From assembly GCF_950023065.1 (NCBI RefSeq), contig NC_088678.1, forward strand, positions 33,470,580 through 33,534,579: DNA of 64,000 nt. Direction: 5' to 3'. The DNA comes from Planococcus citri (taxonomy: Eukaryota > Arthropoda > Insecta > Hemiptera > Pseudococcidae). Below are positions 48,771-61,761 of the stretch, one piece after another; positions within the stretch are counted from its first letter, which is position 1, and each line of letters opens with the position of its first letter. Both the position numbers and the translations under genes were made by a program. The notes below the pieces were generated by a model. It was not told the origin of the DNA, did no database searches, and worked only from the letters and a program-made list of their open reading frames with translations.

Positions 48771-51700
48771 TGTTTTAGACTATGCTCTTTCCAAAAATCG
48801 CGGTCCCGTTCAAATGGGAGTGTGACAACACCTCAAGAGGTTCCCTTGTTATAGATCTACTTACTCTACTTGCTTAAAATTTTTAAAAATTCCAAAAATC
48901 ATATCTGCTCTCGAATTTAAGTTCCTTTTTTTGATACAACATTCTAAATCTTACGTTTAGTGACCTCGTCACTCCAGTGAAACTGATCCCAAGTGCACCG
49001 TGAAACAAAATCTATTCCTGGAAGCTTGGAATCTTCGACCACACCACCTCCAGTCGTGGTAAATTTTCACACGACAAATGAAAAGCCTCAAGTCTAGCTA
49101 GGGTTAATAATGTAAACGACACATGCGGATGCCGGTCACCCATTATAAGCGATACTTTGAAGTTTCGATGCGAAAAAATTAAACTTACATAGAGAAATTA
49201 ACGTACCCGCGCGCTCTTATTAACTAAAATAAGGAAGCAATATATAACGTTAATATAGACAACAAGCCTGTGTACAGCGTGATATACCGCCTTTGCAACG
49301 AGTTCATTCGCCTGACCGTCAAACATCGGCAAAAAATCGTCGAAAATTTTATAAATTCAACCTCAGACACAATGTACAATGTTGCCTAAAATGTAAACGT
49401 TCTGCTCAATTAGCCAACACCACATGCCATCTCTACTTAAGACGAATTATACGTATGTACATATGCTAAACGTCATATGTGACATGTACTTTTACACATC
49501 CGTAGTCTATGTCTATACATGAAACGTATGTGTGCATATATTTTTTAATAGACCATAGACTAAACGGAGATGCAAAAGCTCAATGAACACCACAAGGATC
49601 ACCCGCTGCTGGCGCTCTGCTCTTCTTAGAATACAAGTGCGTAGATTCCAAGTCTACGTACACATTGTATACACAAATTTTTTTCTTTTCTCTTTAACAA
49701 ATTGTTGAATGTTAACCTCATCAATTACATGGCCGTTTCTTCGCTTTACTTCTCGAGTGTAATATAAATAATACTTAGATAAATGATTATTTAAAACGAC
49801 GAACATTCGAAACGATGCTTAGCGAAAAAAATATATATCCTATATTCTCATCACACTATACCAAACTCGATCAAGTTATAAATCTTCCTTAAAAACGTAT
49901 CAACGAATTTTAAACACCCAAAAATATCAAAGCTGCGGTTACTTAATAAGTTCCATTGTATGTTCCCTTTATGGCCTACTCGTAGCCGACTAATTTATGT
50001 TATAATATGTTAAGCGTTAAGGTCTTTTTTTAGAGGTGTATCTGTCACACGCCGCATTCCGAATCCATTATTTTATAAACGATACTATCTGAACATATAT
50101 TCTCAACATAAACCCCCTTAAAATTTACTACGCCAAATGATCTTTCACTCAACGCGAGCCACCACTTCTTCTCACTCCTCCAAACCTATCTCACGTATTT
50201 ATTACACCTCTCGGACCTCGTGGTCTGTGTACCCAGCACGATGAAGACCACTGTCACTAACTAGTTCTACGACGACGTAACAATGTATTCTGTTTTTTTT
50301 TTTTTTACTCTGGTACCCGAAATAAGACCGGGGCGCCACACAATTTACGACAGGGTGTTAATATAACGAGCTAACAAACGCGGTCGCGATCTAGTAAATC
50401 CTTCGATGGGTTTGACCAAAGAGATCTTCTTCCAAGGCTATACTCGAATGGACCAAAGACCATGGACCAGGAAACTAGCAATTATTTTTACAAGAGAGAA
50501 ATTTTTCGTTCAGTTCACCAGCCTGAATACGAAATTAGATAATAAAATTTTTTATCGCGAGTAACCTACCAAAGCGGTGATGGTGATGGCGGTTTTTTCA
50601 CGCTATTTTGTTTTTTTATTTTTTTTTTCATTCGTTCCGACACAAAATAACGCACACGTTTAGCGGTTATTTAAGCATTCGCAGAATTACTTCAGGGTCG
50701 AAAAATTTATTGTCTGGAAGTCCAATAAAAAAATTGGTTCGGTTCTTATCAGATTTGCAGATTGTATTTCACTATGGCGCATTTAACTATACAGCACCTA
50801 TACCTTACCTTATGCAAGTTTATGTACTGATTTATGCATAATATACCGACTACAAATCATCTATCATAATTCCTTTCTGTTCGATTCTATAATATCCGTA
50901 AACCAGTTTTCATTTTCTGGTAATCCGACGAAATGTTACAGATCTTTTTAAAAACTGTATTTTTGTATAAGTAGGTGAGGCCAGGAGAGTTGAATATAGG
51001 ATATTTTCCATTTAGTCGTTTCAGGTGAACTACGGTCAAATTTATGTGTCAAATTTATCAGGATTTTGAAAATTTTTCAATTCAAAAAAATTAGGATCCA
51101 TTCAGTAGGAAGGAACTAGAGCCAAAAGTCAAGTTGGTATAGGCAGATAACACGAGTATATTTTTTGCAATTCCTTACCTATAGTTTTTTTTTCCAAAAA
51201 ATTTGTTCTCCCAATTTTTGATGACAGAAAATTACTTCAAGAGAAGAGAGGAGCTGATTTCTCCTTCCGCCTTCCATGCCTTAAGTTCAGGATCACACCT
51301 TCGCTCACAGAGACGAAACTACTAATAGAGGTAGGTGAAAGGAGAGTTCCCCCTCGTCCTCAGAAATCAACAAATTAAATTGTGAAAAAATCTAAAAAAT
51401 TTAATAATGATTTAATTTTTGAACATCTTCAAAATTGATGAAACTTACAAAAAATTGCTAAATTGATTCAAAATTTTGGATGTCGAATTCATGCAAAATT
51501 TTTGCAAATTTTTTTTTCGCAAAGATTCTGCATACACCTACTAGTAAGAGTACATTTTCAATAGAAATAGAGACCTTTGAATTTCATTGAAAAGAGAACA
51601 GAAAAGGATTAAGTATCACTATATAATTTTTAAAAAAATTGTTGAATAAGAGCTTTCAAATACTGTGCCTATTATTCATGAAAAGTTGAGCATTTATCGT

Positions 51701-53376
51701 GGAACTTGAGCTTTGAATTTTTCAAATTTTATTTATTTCACCGTTTTTGAGTCAATTCATTTACTAAGTATCATGTTTAACACCGTGCAAACTAATTTTT
51801 CCCAAGCTCACCCGTGTCTCGAGATACATCAATATCTGCAAAATAGAACTCATAGTCACTTTCAGTTTCAACGTCCGCAATCATTTTCTTCGTAGAATGT
51901 TTCCATCACCCTTCCCCTTTTTCTTTCCCTAGCAGGGTTGTTCTAAACTATACTCCAGACCATATAAACTTCTCCGAGCGAACGTTGTTCTTCTTTATTT
52001 AATTGCATGCCTTCACCTACAACATCGTTACCTATTCCAGGCAGGGCTCGCAAAGGCTCAATGTACAATAGAGTACATCCACCTGGTACTATAAGAATAG
52101 AGCTTTTTACATATCTAATTACATTTTGAATTATCCGATCTATACAGGTACAATACATGTTGATCGTGTTATTTATTAGTCGACTTTTCAAGGTTATCTT
52201 TGAGCAGACACCAAAAGACAGTGCGGCATGGCATATTTTATGACCGTTTGCATGTTGTGTCTGCGATATATAAGTTGGATTCGCCATGCGCGCCATCATA
52301 CACAAGAGAAAATAAATTTCCACCGTGGAAAATACCCGTGTTACTTAGATGCGTTTTTATTGTACGCGAGGTGCGAAAGCATCTCACCTATAGTCGTACA
52401 TAGACCTAAAGTGTCTGTACTGTGTACGATAAATGGCATTTTTTTGCTCTGTAAGTACGAGGTATTTTGTAAAAGGAATGAATTTTTATACGAGAACGAT
52501 GGTCGTCTCGCGGATACACGGGTAGTTTATTTTATTCGTAGGTTGATTTTTTCCTTATTTTTTTGTTCAACTCCTCTTCTTTTTTTTTTCTGATGATGAT
52601 GGAGTTGCTGTTTAGTAGAAGAACACCGACATCGTTTTCCCGCGGCTAACGTTTAAGATATTATAAAAAGAAAATTGAATTTGCATAATAACGTGTTACA
52701 GTAATCTATGAACTGTGATTTATAAAACGCGCCACCTGTTTTTTGATTAATAATGGTTTTCGTTCGGATCTCGAATGGCATTTGTTAGTCTGGTAATAAT
52801 TGTACTATAAGTGCGAAGTCATTCGTATTCAGCGTTGATCTTTTACAACATTGTACCGGTTTCGCCTTTTCCTCCGCAAGTTTATCGGTTCAATCTGGAT
52901 GGTATTGAGATGGTAATATTATTGATGGATACCATTCCAGAGTCTGAATGGTAACGTTTTCTGTATTGAATCGGAGTAAGTGGGTAGTTTTGCCAAAAGC
53001 TGTTTCTGAAATAATTGAATATTGAAAAGAAGTATCCCAAATTTAATATGACGAATCTAGTTTTTGAATATTTGTCGCGGTATTGAAAAGTTTCCTCTGC
53101 AACGTTTCTGTGGGCTGATGTGGGGGGTTTTGGGTCTATTGAACTGTTTTTACAAATTTCAAAATTTGTGTGGAGGTTTTAGTTGGATGTATATACCGTG
53201 TACCTTACATATTATTAAGATATCTCATTTTGATTAGGTTATTCATAAGTTTACTGATTGATTGTAATTATGTAAGATGGGTTATTTATAAGATAAGTTA
53301 GTTATTTCAACTTTTTGTGCATATGATTTTATAAACTGCCGTTTAAGAAATCTTGTGTATGGTGTGAGTTCTAATA
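48771..53376. other. non-coding region with unassigned open frames
   Basis: No gene recognised in about 4.6 kb. The longest non-repetitive frames are 51943-52323 (minus) and 52228-52593 (plus), which overlap each other; neither starts at a convincing ATG or carries a known motif. Region 48.95-50.5 kb is somewhat CpG-richer and might be regulatory. Confidence 0.4.
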
Positions 53377-54032
53377 ATCTTGCCCCACCCACTAGTTGGT
53401 TGGGATTGGAGTCCCTTAAAAAAAGGTTAGGTTATGTTGAGTTAGTTTTTTTTGTTTTAGTAATAATGATTCTGTCTTCAGAGTGAAATCAGGGTGCCCA
53501 ACTGTCTACTGTCTACTGGCATGGGAACCCAAAAACAGGGAAATAGCACGGATTTCCCTAAAAGTACTAGTATGGAAGCATAGAAATACCCAAGAGTAGC
53601 ATGGATTTTCACAATTTTTGTGTAATAGCAGACTTTTTGAAAAACACCCTGTATTTAATTCAATTGTTGTTGGTGCATCATCATTGACACCAAATATGCA
53701 CTATGATCTTGCCCCACCCATCAGTTGGTTGGGATTGGAGTCCTTTAAAAAGGTTAGGTTATGTTGAGTTAGTTTTTTTTTGTTTCAGTAATCAATAATG
53801 ATTCTGTCTTCAGAGTGAAATCAGGGTGTCTACTGCATATGTACTGGCATAGAAACCCAAAAACAGGGAAATAGCATGGATTTCCCTAAAAGTACTAGTA
53901 TGGAAGCATATAAATACCCACGAGTAGCATAGATTTTCACAATTTCTGTGTAATAGCAGACTTTTTGAAAAACACCCTGTATTTAATTCAATTGTTGTTG
54001 GTGCATCATCATTGACACCAAATACTATGATC
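53377..54032. repeat. direct tandem duplication, unit about 329 bp
   Basis: Two head-to-tail copies (53377-53705 and 53706-54032). Shared blocks include TTGCCCCACCCA, GTTGGTTGGGATTGGAGTCC, GGTTAGGTTATGTTGAG, TTCTGTCTTCAGAGTGAAAT and AGTACTAGTATGGAAGCAT. The copies differ by few substitutions and small indels (for example loss of one CTGTCTA repeat), so the duplication is fairly young. It abuts the gag remnant on the right. Confidence 0.88.
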
Positions 54033-54355
54033 AACCCTCAGCTCCTAGAAAACCATATCAATACCCTATATTAACTGCTTTTGTGAAAATGCTGTTCTTG
54101 AGGGAAGTACTGCAGCTGAATTGAAAAGAGAATATTTAGATTGTGACTAAAGATCAATGTAATGAAGTTGTGCAGTAACAAATAATCGTTCGTTGTGTAT
54201 CTGCTGAATTAAGAACCAAATTAATGAGAATGAATGCTGATACAAGGAACAATAAGTTCAAAAAGATTGGCCATTATATGAAACGGTGACATAGAAAGGC
54301 TCAGGAGATGAAAGTAAACAAAGTAAGTGGCTGCAGAAACTGAAGTCTATGGCAG

Positions 54356-54697
54356 ATGAATCAGATAAGTGGAAAGTATCTTGATGAAAAATGCCCTACA
54401 AAGAAAGCTGAATGTTTAAAATGTAAATGTGTGAGTCATTATTTGAAGATGTGTCCTTCATATGATGATAATGTGTCATCTGATCAGAATGCATCAGTAA
54501 AAGTGGCTGCAGTTAGTGAGGAGGAAAATATTTTTAGTGTCTGTATGAATGATGCTACAAATTCTGATGCGATGGTGCAATGCGTTTTTAGTGGTGTTGA
54601 GGGCCAAGAAATGTTTATCAATTTGGGATCATTATATGCATACAATAGTGTCTTATTTGCAGTGCAGGAAGATACAGACTGTTTCTCAATTTCTTAA
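54356..54697 (+). pseudogene. Ty3/gypsy Gag-protease fragment, zinc knuckle plus decayed active site
   Basis: Open frame of 113 codons with ATG at 54356. Residues 20-33, CLKCKCVSHYLKMC, are a CX2CX4HX4C retroviral zinc knuckle; a first knuckle just before (KYLDEKCPTKK) has lost Cys residues. Residues 80-100, with GVEGQEMFINLGS, align with the start of a retropepsin, but the D(T/S)G triad is replaced by NLG, so the protease is dead. Upstream (54041-54355) only broken frames remain; downstream the sequence passes without a gap into a Tc1/mariner pseudogene. So this is a small fragment of a Mag-like Ty3/gypsy element, unrelated to the intact gag at 8.75 kb by position. Confidence 0.65.
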
Positions 54698-55420
54698 TGA
54701 TGATTTAAAGATAAATCTTACAAACGATACACTGGTCACCATCTTAATGAAAAATTGAAAGCAATTAGACACGAAAGATTGAAAAAGTTGCTGCGCTTGT
54801 ACAGTAAAAATGGATACAAGAATGTCCTTTTCATAGATGAGAAAATTTTCAACATCAAAGAAATGTATAACAAGCAGAATGATAGAGTGTATGTTCAGAC
54901 ATCATACCCAAGAGCAAGGTTCCTAGGGTCCAGTGAGGTCATCATGCGACTTCTGTGATGCTGTGGTAGGGAGTGTCTTATCACGGTGTCACACCAATTC
55001 ATTTTTGCTAAACGAGTCAAAACATGGACTAGAGTGTACCCAGAAGGTGTTTTGAGAGAATGTGGTGAAGCCCTTGAATGATACTCTATTCAATGGAATT
55101 GATTGGATCTTTCAGCAGAACACTGCCCCTGTTCATAAAGCCAAGATGACTCAAGTATGGCTAGAAAACAACATTCCAGCATTTATTGCTTGAGACTAGG
55201 CTTCTGGGAGCCCAGACTTGAACCCCCTACACTATGTGCTGTGGAATATTCTTGAAGAGAAGACTTGCAAGAAAGGGCACTCCAATTTGGAGGCCTTGAA
55301 ACAAAGTATTCTCAAAGCTGCAGCCAAAACTTTGTTGGAAATGATCTGTAAGTACATGCATTAATGAGTTTCCAAAACGTCTTAAGCTCTGTGTCAATAA
55401 TGGAGGCAGTCATTTTGAAT
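54665..55420 (+). pseudogene. Tc1/mariner (IS630 family) transposase, inactivated
   Basis: Collinear transposase motifs in shifting frames: a helix-turn-helix end with QTVSQFLNDDL (about 54675), NVLFIDEKIFNIKEMYNKQND (first catalytic Asp, about 54835), WIFQQNTAPVHKAKMTQVW (about 55105-55160), GSPDLNPLHYVLWNILEEK (third acidic residue, about 55205-55265), and the end NNGGSHFE before TAA near 55420. The second catalytic Asp (QQD in active relatives) is Asn here. There are at least one frameshift (near 54958) and several stops (around AFIA and before VSKRL). The DNA-binding N-terminus is mostly missing, replaced by the gag remnant. No terminal inverted repeats were located. Confidence 0.85.
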
Positions 55421-55644
55421 AATTAATATACCATTTGATTTCTATTTTAATGTACTTTTAAATAAAATTTCATTCAATTTTCTATCTCTTTTAGTTTTTG
55501 ACTGACAAGTGTTGTGTATGTACATTGTATAAAATGCTAAAGTTTAGTTTATTAGTCGGTTTTCAATTGTTTTTTTGTTCAAGTTCTTTGTTCACGTTTT
55601 GTTAGTTATTGCCTATACCTACTAGTTACTACAAGTATTGTTAC

Positions 55645-56020
55645 TATTAAATCCTAAGAACCAAAGTTATGTACTGCTTTTTTCATAAGAAAACTAAGTG
55701 AAAAAAGTTGCTGTTTTTATAAAATAAGATAACTTCTATACTTTTTTTAAATAAGAAATTGAAAAGAAAGTTACTACATATTATTATTATGTTTCATAAC
55801 GTTCACTTTTTTTTGTTTGTATTAATATTAAATCTTAAGAACCAAAGTTACTACTTTTTTTATAAGAAAACAAAGTACATAGCTAGATATTTTTATTTTG
55901 TAAGTGAAAGAAGCAATAGTGATTAAGTATAAAAAATTAAAAAACGAAGTTACTTGCTGTATTTTTAATAAGAAATTGAACAGAACGTTACTATTTATGT
56001 GTCATATAATTTTCATTTTT
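55645..56020. repeat. degenerate tandem duplication
   Basis: AAATC(C/T)TAAGAACCAAAGTTA followed by ATAAGAAAAC recurs at about 55648 and 55829, and GAAATTGAA(A/C)AGAA(A/C)GTTACTA at about 55758 and 55970. The unit is about 180-215 bp, strongly diverged. It lies downstream of the transposase pseudogene and may be its 3' flank. Confidence 0.55.
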
Positions 56021-59000
56021 GAAGTCTAATTGTTGTGAAGCTCATCAATATTGTCTTTGTGTTAATATATTTACATTTTTTATTCTTAATCATGCCAATT
56101 ATTTTCTTCGTAATGTTTAATCATAATAAAACTGATTTTTAAAAAACACAAAGAAATTTCCTACAAAACAAGTACACACCAGGGGGGGGGGTGTCTTTTT
56201 AATCTCAAATTTGAAACCCAGAAAATGGCATGGAAAACCAAGAAAATAATTAGGAATTTGATTTTTCAAATCCAGCAGACACCCTGGAAATAAAAAAAAT
56301 CTCAAGAAATTAGTACCTACGATAAACTTTCAGCTTTTCACTTTCTTGCTCTCAAAAATCAACTTACAAACTTTCTCTCTCACGTTTCACGTCTTTCAAT
56401 CATTAAACCGCTACCAATCTAACAAGATCGAGTAATATTTATAATTTAACATTAAAATTGCCTCCTTCATTCTAGTAATGAGCGAGGGAAAAAGGAATGC
56501 GACGACACTTGCAGTAGTAAATTGCGAAGAGACAATAAACGCATCGTATATGACCGCTTCGTTTGAAGTGTTCTATTTTTATAAACGTCGGATACGTTTT
56601 TAATTACATGCAAATTAACCCGGCAATAATTTCGCAGTATGCAATTTTATTGCAACCGTAGCATAAAAATTATCAGCGGTAGTCTGGATGGCTTGGGCTT
56701 GAATTTCAGTTCATTCACTCTCAATTATCATGGAATACATCCTCGACCAAGGCGAAATTTCTTGATGGAATATTACCGATAGAATTTGCTGATGTAGCGG
56801 ATACTGGCACTGGCAGAGAGTACGTGCAACTCTTGGAACGTGAACGTGATAGCTTATCTGTGACTTCTTCGAAGATAGTAGAAGATGATCGAGTTCTCTA
56901 GAATGCAAAAAGAAACTACCCAGAAACCTCTTATCGAGTGATCATCTTCTCGTTCTCTAGAAGGTGACATTATGTACGCTACTCGGAGCATTATTGAATT
57001 TTGATAATGAAAAAATGATCAATGCTCACGGTAGACGAAAGTAATGTTTTCGAGTACCCAGGTACCCACCTGTTGACGACTGATCGTACTAATAGATTAT
57101 GGAATAAACTTCTTTATCAAAAGGCTGGCAATAGGTTTGATAAAATTCGCGAACAACGAGCCATGAGACATAGGTAGGTAGGTAGGTAGGTAGGTACCTC
57201 TACTTATGTACTTGTACTTGCAATTCTCTAATAGAATTCGAATGACGTCTCGTTCATGCTGCGAATAGTCAGCCGAATTTCACCTATATCGATAATTGGG
57301 TTAATTATGAAAAGGGTAATGATCGCCAAGTTTGCATAGGCACCTGTTGCCATACGATATCCTTGAGGATAAAACCCGCCATGCGGATTCCACCTGTAGC
57401 TGATGCTACGAGATCGATATAAAGATCAAAATCAAGTTGGCTGAAATTTGAACTAGATCATGGGCCAATAGAATAGACATACGACGAATTATCGGTATAA
57501 AAGGGTAATTTGCCTATATCTCATCACGTGGGTACTGAACTTGATCGTATGCCATCCTTATACGGATGTTGCAACTTCCCAAAGGTAGCGCTGCTTCCAG
57601 ATTCCAGTTCTAAAATATCAAGATCAACAGACTGGAAATGAGTTTTATCTGATTACGGAACGCCTAACGTTAATCTGTAATGTAACAGGTTGATACGCGC
57701 TTTTTTTTTTTTTTTTACTTCTCTGCCTCTCCCGCTATCAAACTTTTCTCCGATCTTTTTTCACTATATAACAGCGAGGAACACAAACTAATAATTTGTT
57801 AGGTCAAAATGTTAAACGACGCCGCGATAATTGATTAAAATCCCGCTGTTTATTAAACTATTACGTAAATCTCGACTAATTATAATCAATTTAAAGGTTT
57901 TGTTACGCGTCGCGTTCGCGTTGCTTTTTATACTGTACCTACACGGTGCATCGGCGGCGGCGGCGGCGCGGTGGTTTAATCGTCAGCTTGTAATAATGGT
58001 TTTTTGGTATAGACAACCCGAAAATAGGCGGGTATACGCTTTCTGTGAGGTATTTAATATGGTCGAAGGTTATCAAAATGAATGATTACCCACCTATGTT
58101 GTGAAGAGTAATAGATTCCAGGAAGATGTTTCCGAAGTAGGTATATTTAACCATCGGTAGGTCTTATACATATGTATCTGCGAGGTGTGTCAATTAAGTT
58201 TTCAAAATGATGGTTTTTAGTGCGGTTTACACATATACAGTGGTACATCTGGAAGGATGGGATGGTCAGGAGCTTCTGGCGAAGAAGAGACATTTTAGTG
58301 ATTTGCATCGTGTTTTGAGGGTGCCTGACAGATGAATTTTGTTATTTTTGAAACATTGGTCGGGGCGACCTCACTTCATTTATTATAAAAAATTAATTTA
58401 ATGGAGATTTTGTGGGAAAATTTTGGTGAATTTTTGAAATTTTAAATTTTTTACATGAAAATAGAAATTAACCTATTCATAGTGGTTTCCAGTAGTTCTG
58501 AAGCTTCCAGTGACTTTACATTTATCATCTCCGAAAAATTTCATAAAAATAGTCTAATGAAGGCAAAACCTCTCATTTTAGATAAATAAATTGTGACCAT
58601 ACCAATCTAATACGAGTAATTCTCAAAAAATTAATCTCAAAGATGCCACCCGACGATCTGAGGGACAAATGAAAAATGAAACATTTGCACATATTTTTCA
58701 GAATCAGTGAAAGATGAAAATCAACATCATAATGATGGGTAAAAACATCTACAAGTTATCCTCAAAGGTAATTTTCAATTTTTTTTTTCTTCAAAAATTA
58801 GGTCTTATGTATGGTTGGGGGAGAAGAGAGGCGGATTAGAGTGAAATTTCTAGCACAACATTTGTTGAAAAAATCTATGCCTAAAATAAAGATTCGTGCT
58901 ATAACTGCTATACTTCTCCCTTCAATTTTTGAAAAATGAGGGCAACTGAATCATTATTGATGCACACTCTTTCTAACCAGTTTTTCGTGGAAAAGTTGAT

Positions 59001-60835
59001 GGAAGTTTTTGAAAATGAGAATTCATGGATGAAAACTAACCCAGCGAAATAAAATCGAGTACGTATTGAAATTTTAAACTGGGAGAATCTGTAAAATTGA
59101 TGATTGAGCTTCAGATAAAACAAATTAACACCTCAATTCCACAGCAAAATCGTCAGTTTTTGATGTTTCTTCGACCTTTTTGGGGGGAGGGAGGTTCGAT
59201 TTCAAAGGCCAGTCGTAAAAATATCGAATTCATTTTTCATTTCAAAATGTACTTTTTCGTCGAATTTTCAAAAAATTATAAACAGATTTTTCTATAATTA
59301 TTTCTGAGGTTTGAAAACCCTCAAGTTTCGATAATTTTTTAATGAAACTCTAGACTTTTCCCAATTTTTTCACACTCTTGAAGGGCTGAATTTCTGAATT
59401 TCTCAACTATCTGCCCCATACAAATTCATCGAGCAGATTCCACAAAAAAAAAATACGCAGTTAAACATATTTAAATCTCATCAACAAACACTCTAGAGTT
59501 CGTATTTTTGGACCAATTTTTCGAAACAAACACGAATTCGTAAAAATGAGTTGGGCCAAATGACTGGAATTGACAGTTCACGTTAAATTATTAGGCAATG
59601 GGGAGAGGAGGGGGAGGGGGTTGATAAGTTCTTCAATAGGGTGCTGAAGTTTATGGAAAATTTACAAAAGTGATAGAAAACTTATAAATAGGTATTATGG
59701 GGAAAAATTGCACGAAGTGAATATCTCCAAAAAATTTCGTTCCAACAAGGAGAAAAAATTGTGAAAATTTTACAACGCAAGTAAATGAGAAAATTCCCAT
59801 GCATATAAAATTCAAAGGATAAAAAAAGAGAAATGACAACAAAATACGTTTTGAGTTAGTATAGGTACATAGGTATAATACCTACCTAAGTAGATAAATG
59901 GATCAGACTGCAGATCTTCCAATTCGTAATTCAACGATGAAAATGTGAGTCACAATAATTAAGGAACACTCACCTGAAACAAACAAAAAAATAAACATAT
60001 TCTGTCAAAAAAATGAAATGATCGAACAATTCATCTAAATAAAACATTTTTTCCTTCGTGAAACGAACTTTCATCGTGCGGAATCAAAAATTCCACCATT
60101 TTAAGATCAAGAAGTTTGTTTTGATTTTTGGTAAAATTTGATTAAAAATATCGCATTATTTCATAAATGAACTACCTAAGTAGATGGGCCTACCAAACAT
60201 TGCTAGAGAGAAAACTGCAAACTGAACTTTTGTATGTACTAAAATTTTGAAGTAGCAGAATTATTCTTTTAAGTAAACGAACAGTCTACTTACCTAAATA
60301 GGCCTACTAAACGATGAAATCGCAATCAAAATGCATAAAATCCTTTATCAATAATTTTTATTAGATGCTCTTTTAAAAAAAAACCAATCGATTTACGATT
60401 TTTTTCCCAGCTAAACGGTAAATTCTACGAAGAAACGGCAGCTACGTCGTTAAATTCAGTCAATTTACGATCATCGACTTATCATCGCCAGTTAATTAAA
60501 ATATTTTTTATCGCGGTATAGTCTTTAGAAAATTTCGAGACATCTGTGCTAGAGAAACAGTTGTGGAGATATATTCTGCACATTACGATATGCTGTTTAC
60601 AAGCACATCTCCATGTATAGGTCTCACATATGCTAGCTACCTATTTGAGGTCTAGCAGTACCTAGCTTCTGAGAGCTTCATAGGTACCTGGCGACTTACC
60701 GCCTCGTTACCTATTTTTCGGACACTGAGTGTAATTACGAATACCACACAGACATTTACCTTAAGATTATTTATCTTACGAAATAATAACACATCTTCAG
60801 TTGTCATTCCATGTATTGTTTATCAAGTACATGAT
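56021..60835. other. non-coding region, no gene recognised
   Basis: Mostly AT-rich with a CpG-moderate zone at 56.5-58.1 kb. A frame at 57831-58085 is open through a GGCGGCGGCGGCGG run but starts at TTG. A 42-codon ATG frame at 58207-58335 has a protein-like composition (HLEGWDGQELLAKKRHFSDL) but matches nothing I know. A G-run lies at about 56180. No repeat structures comparable to those in the left half were recognised. Confidence 0.4.
57171..57196. repeat. (TAGG)n microsatellite
   Basis: Six to seven TAGG units ending in TACC. Confidence 0.9.
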
Positions 60836-61137
60836 AACAACTTACTCAAGCTATATTATTTATACTGGCCTGTACAGTATTACGAAAAAGAGAGATGGCA
60901 TATTCATGCCTAAGAAAGTGCTATGCACATCACCACAGGGAATAGGGAACAGTACACGGATGTGGGAAGGTCCATATATGTTACTCATTTAGATGAGATT
61001 TACAATAAGGATCCTCGGATGTTTTACGTAATAACTCCTGGACCCGAGTGCATCTGAACGACTCTATCAACGTAACTGGAACACAGAACATATTCGAAAT
61101 AGATCACTTGCTTCACCAGTTCATATTTCGTATATGA
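60836..61137 (+). pseudogene. decayed coding sequence, unidentified
   Basis: The sequence changes texture here (no A/T runs, balanced codons). A plus-strand frame reads from about 60836 to TGA at 61055-61057 with one internal TAA near 60911; its end includes YVTHLDEIYNKDPRMFYVI. A second frame, opening near 61018 and closing at 61137, reads SWTRVHLNDSINVTGTQN and FEIDHLLHQFIF, with several potential N-glycosylation sites. Two complementary frames with a shift near 61050 suggest one broken gene. The product is not recognised. It could be an eroded piece of the mobile or viral-like locus to its right, or a separate insertion. Confidence 0.35.
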
Positions 61138-61336
61138 CTGGACTTGTGCTACTAATTTAGTCCATTAGATTTACGCAAATAGCATGGTATAGGTGGTCCT
61201 ATACCATCTCCGGAACATTGATATCCGATGTTGTATCATCGGGAGTCGCCAAATGACTGGTTTCTCTAGCGTATGTTCTCTCGTTACGAAGTATAGAGTG
61301 AACTAATCCGCTAGGTGTCGTATTACGAAACTATCT

Positions 61337-61507
61337 TTAATGTTGGCTAGAGGCAGAACGAATTTCTCTCGCATACGCGACCGAAAATGCATCACAATCT
61401 GTCTCTACATATGCCCCGAGTTTGTGTAATGGCATAGTGTTTACATAAATTCTCAAATTAAGAGATGATTGCGATCTCCTCTTCTTCTGCCCCGAATTAT
61501 GTCAACA
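61337..61507 (-). pseudogene. short basic-headed open frame, unidentified
   Basis: A minus-strand frame of 56 codons with a basic start (GQKKRRSQSS) followed by LHKLGAYVETDCDAFSVAYA, ending at TAA (61337-61339). It has no ATG near its 5' end. It shares strand with the large ORFs at 61.9-64 kb, and could be an eroded downstream piece of that locus. The plus strand is also open over part of it. No family recognised. Confidence 0.25.
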
Positions 61508-61761
61508 TTTGGTTATTACGCTTGAACATGGACCTTCCGAGAAATGAATGAATGGATAAAATGGAAACTGTACTAGGTAAAAACATATTAAAATACATAA
61601 TTTGTAAAAAATAAAGAAAATAAAAAAAAATAATACTGCTTACTGATAAGAAAAAAAAATTTTACAATGCTTCTTGTTTAAAAGATAAAAAATAATAAAT
61701 AGTACAAGTATGTGTTTTACGAAATTTTTGTAATGTGTTTCTGTTTTTCTGTTTCAGGTTT

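Noticed and set aside
51943..52323. 126-codon minus-strand frame with varied composition
   Set aside because: Starts at GTG, matches no family I know, and overlaps a 121-codon plus-strand frame. Kept only as an unassigned open frame.
57831..58085. 84-codon frame with an Ala run and hydrophobic head, signal-peptide-like
   Set aside because: Begins at TTG with no ATG before the hydrophobic part; the Ala run comes from a GGC microsatellite.
58207..58335. 42-codon ATG frame (MMVFSAVYTY...)
   Set aside because: Protein-like composition but too short and unrecognised; no splice or conservation evidence available.
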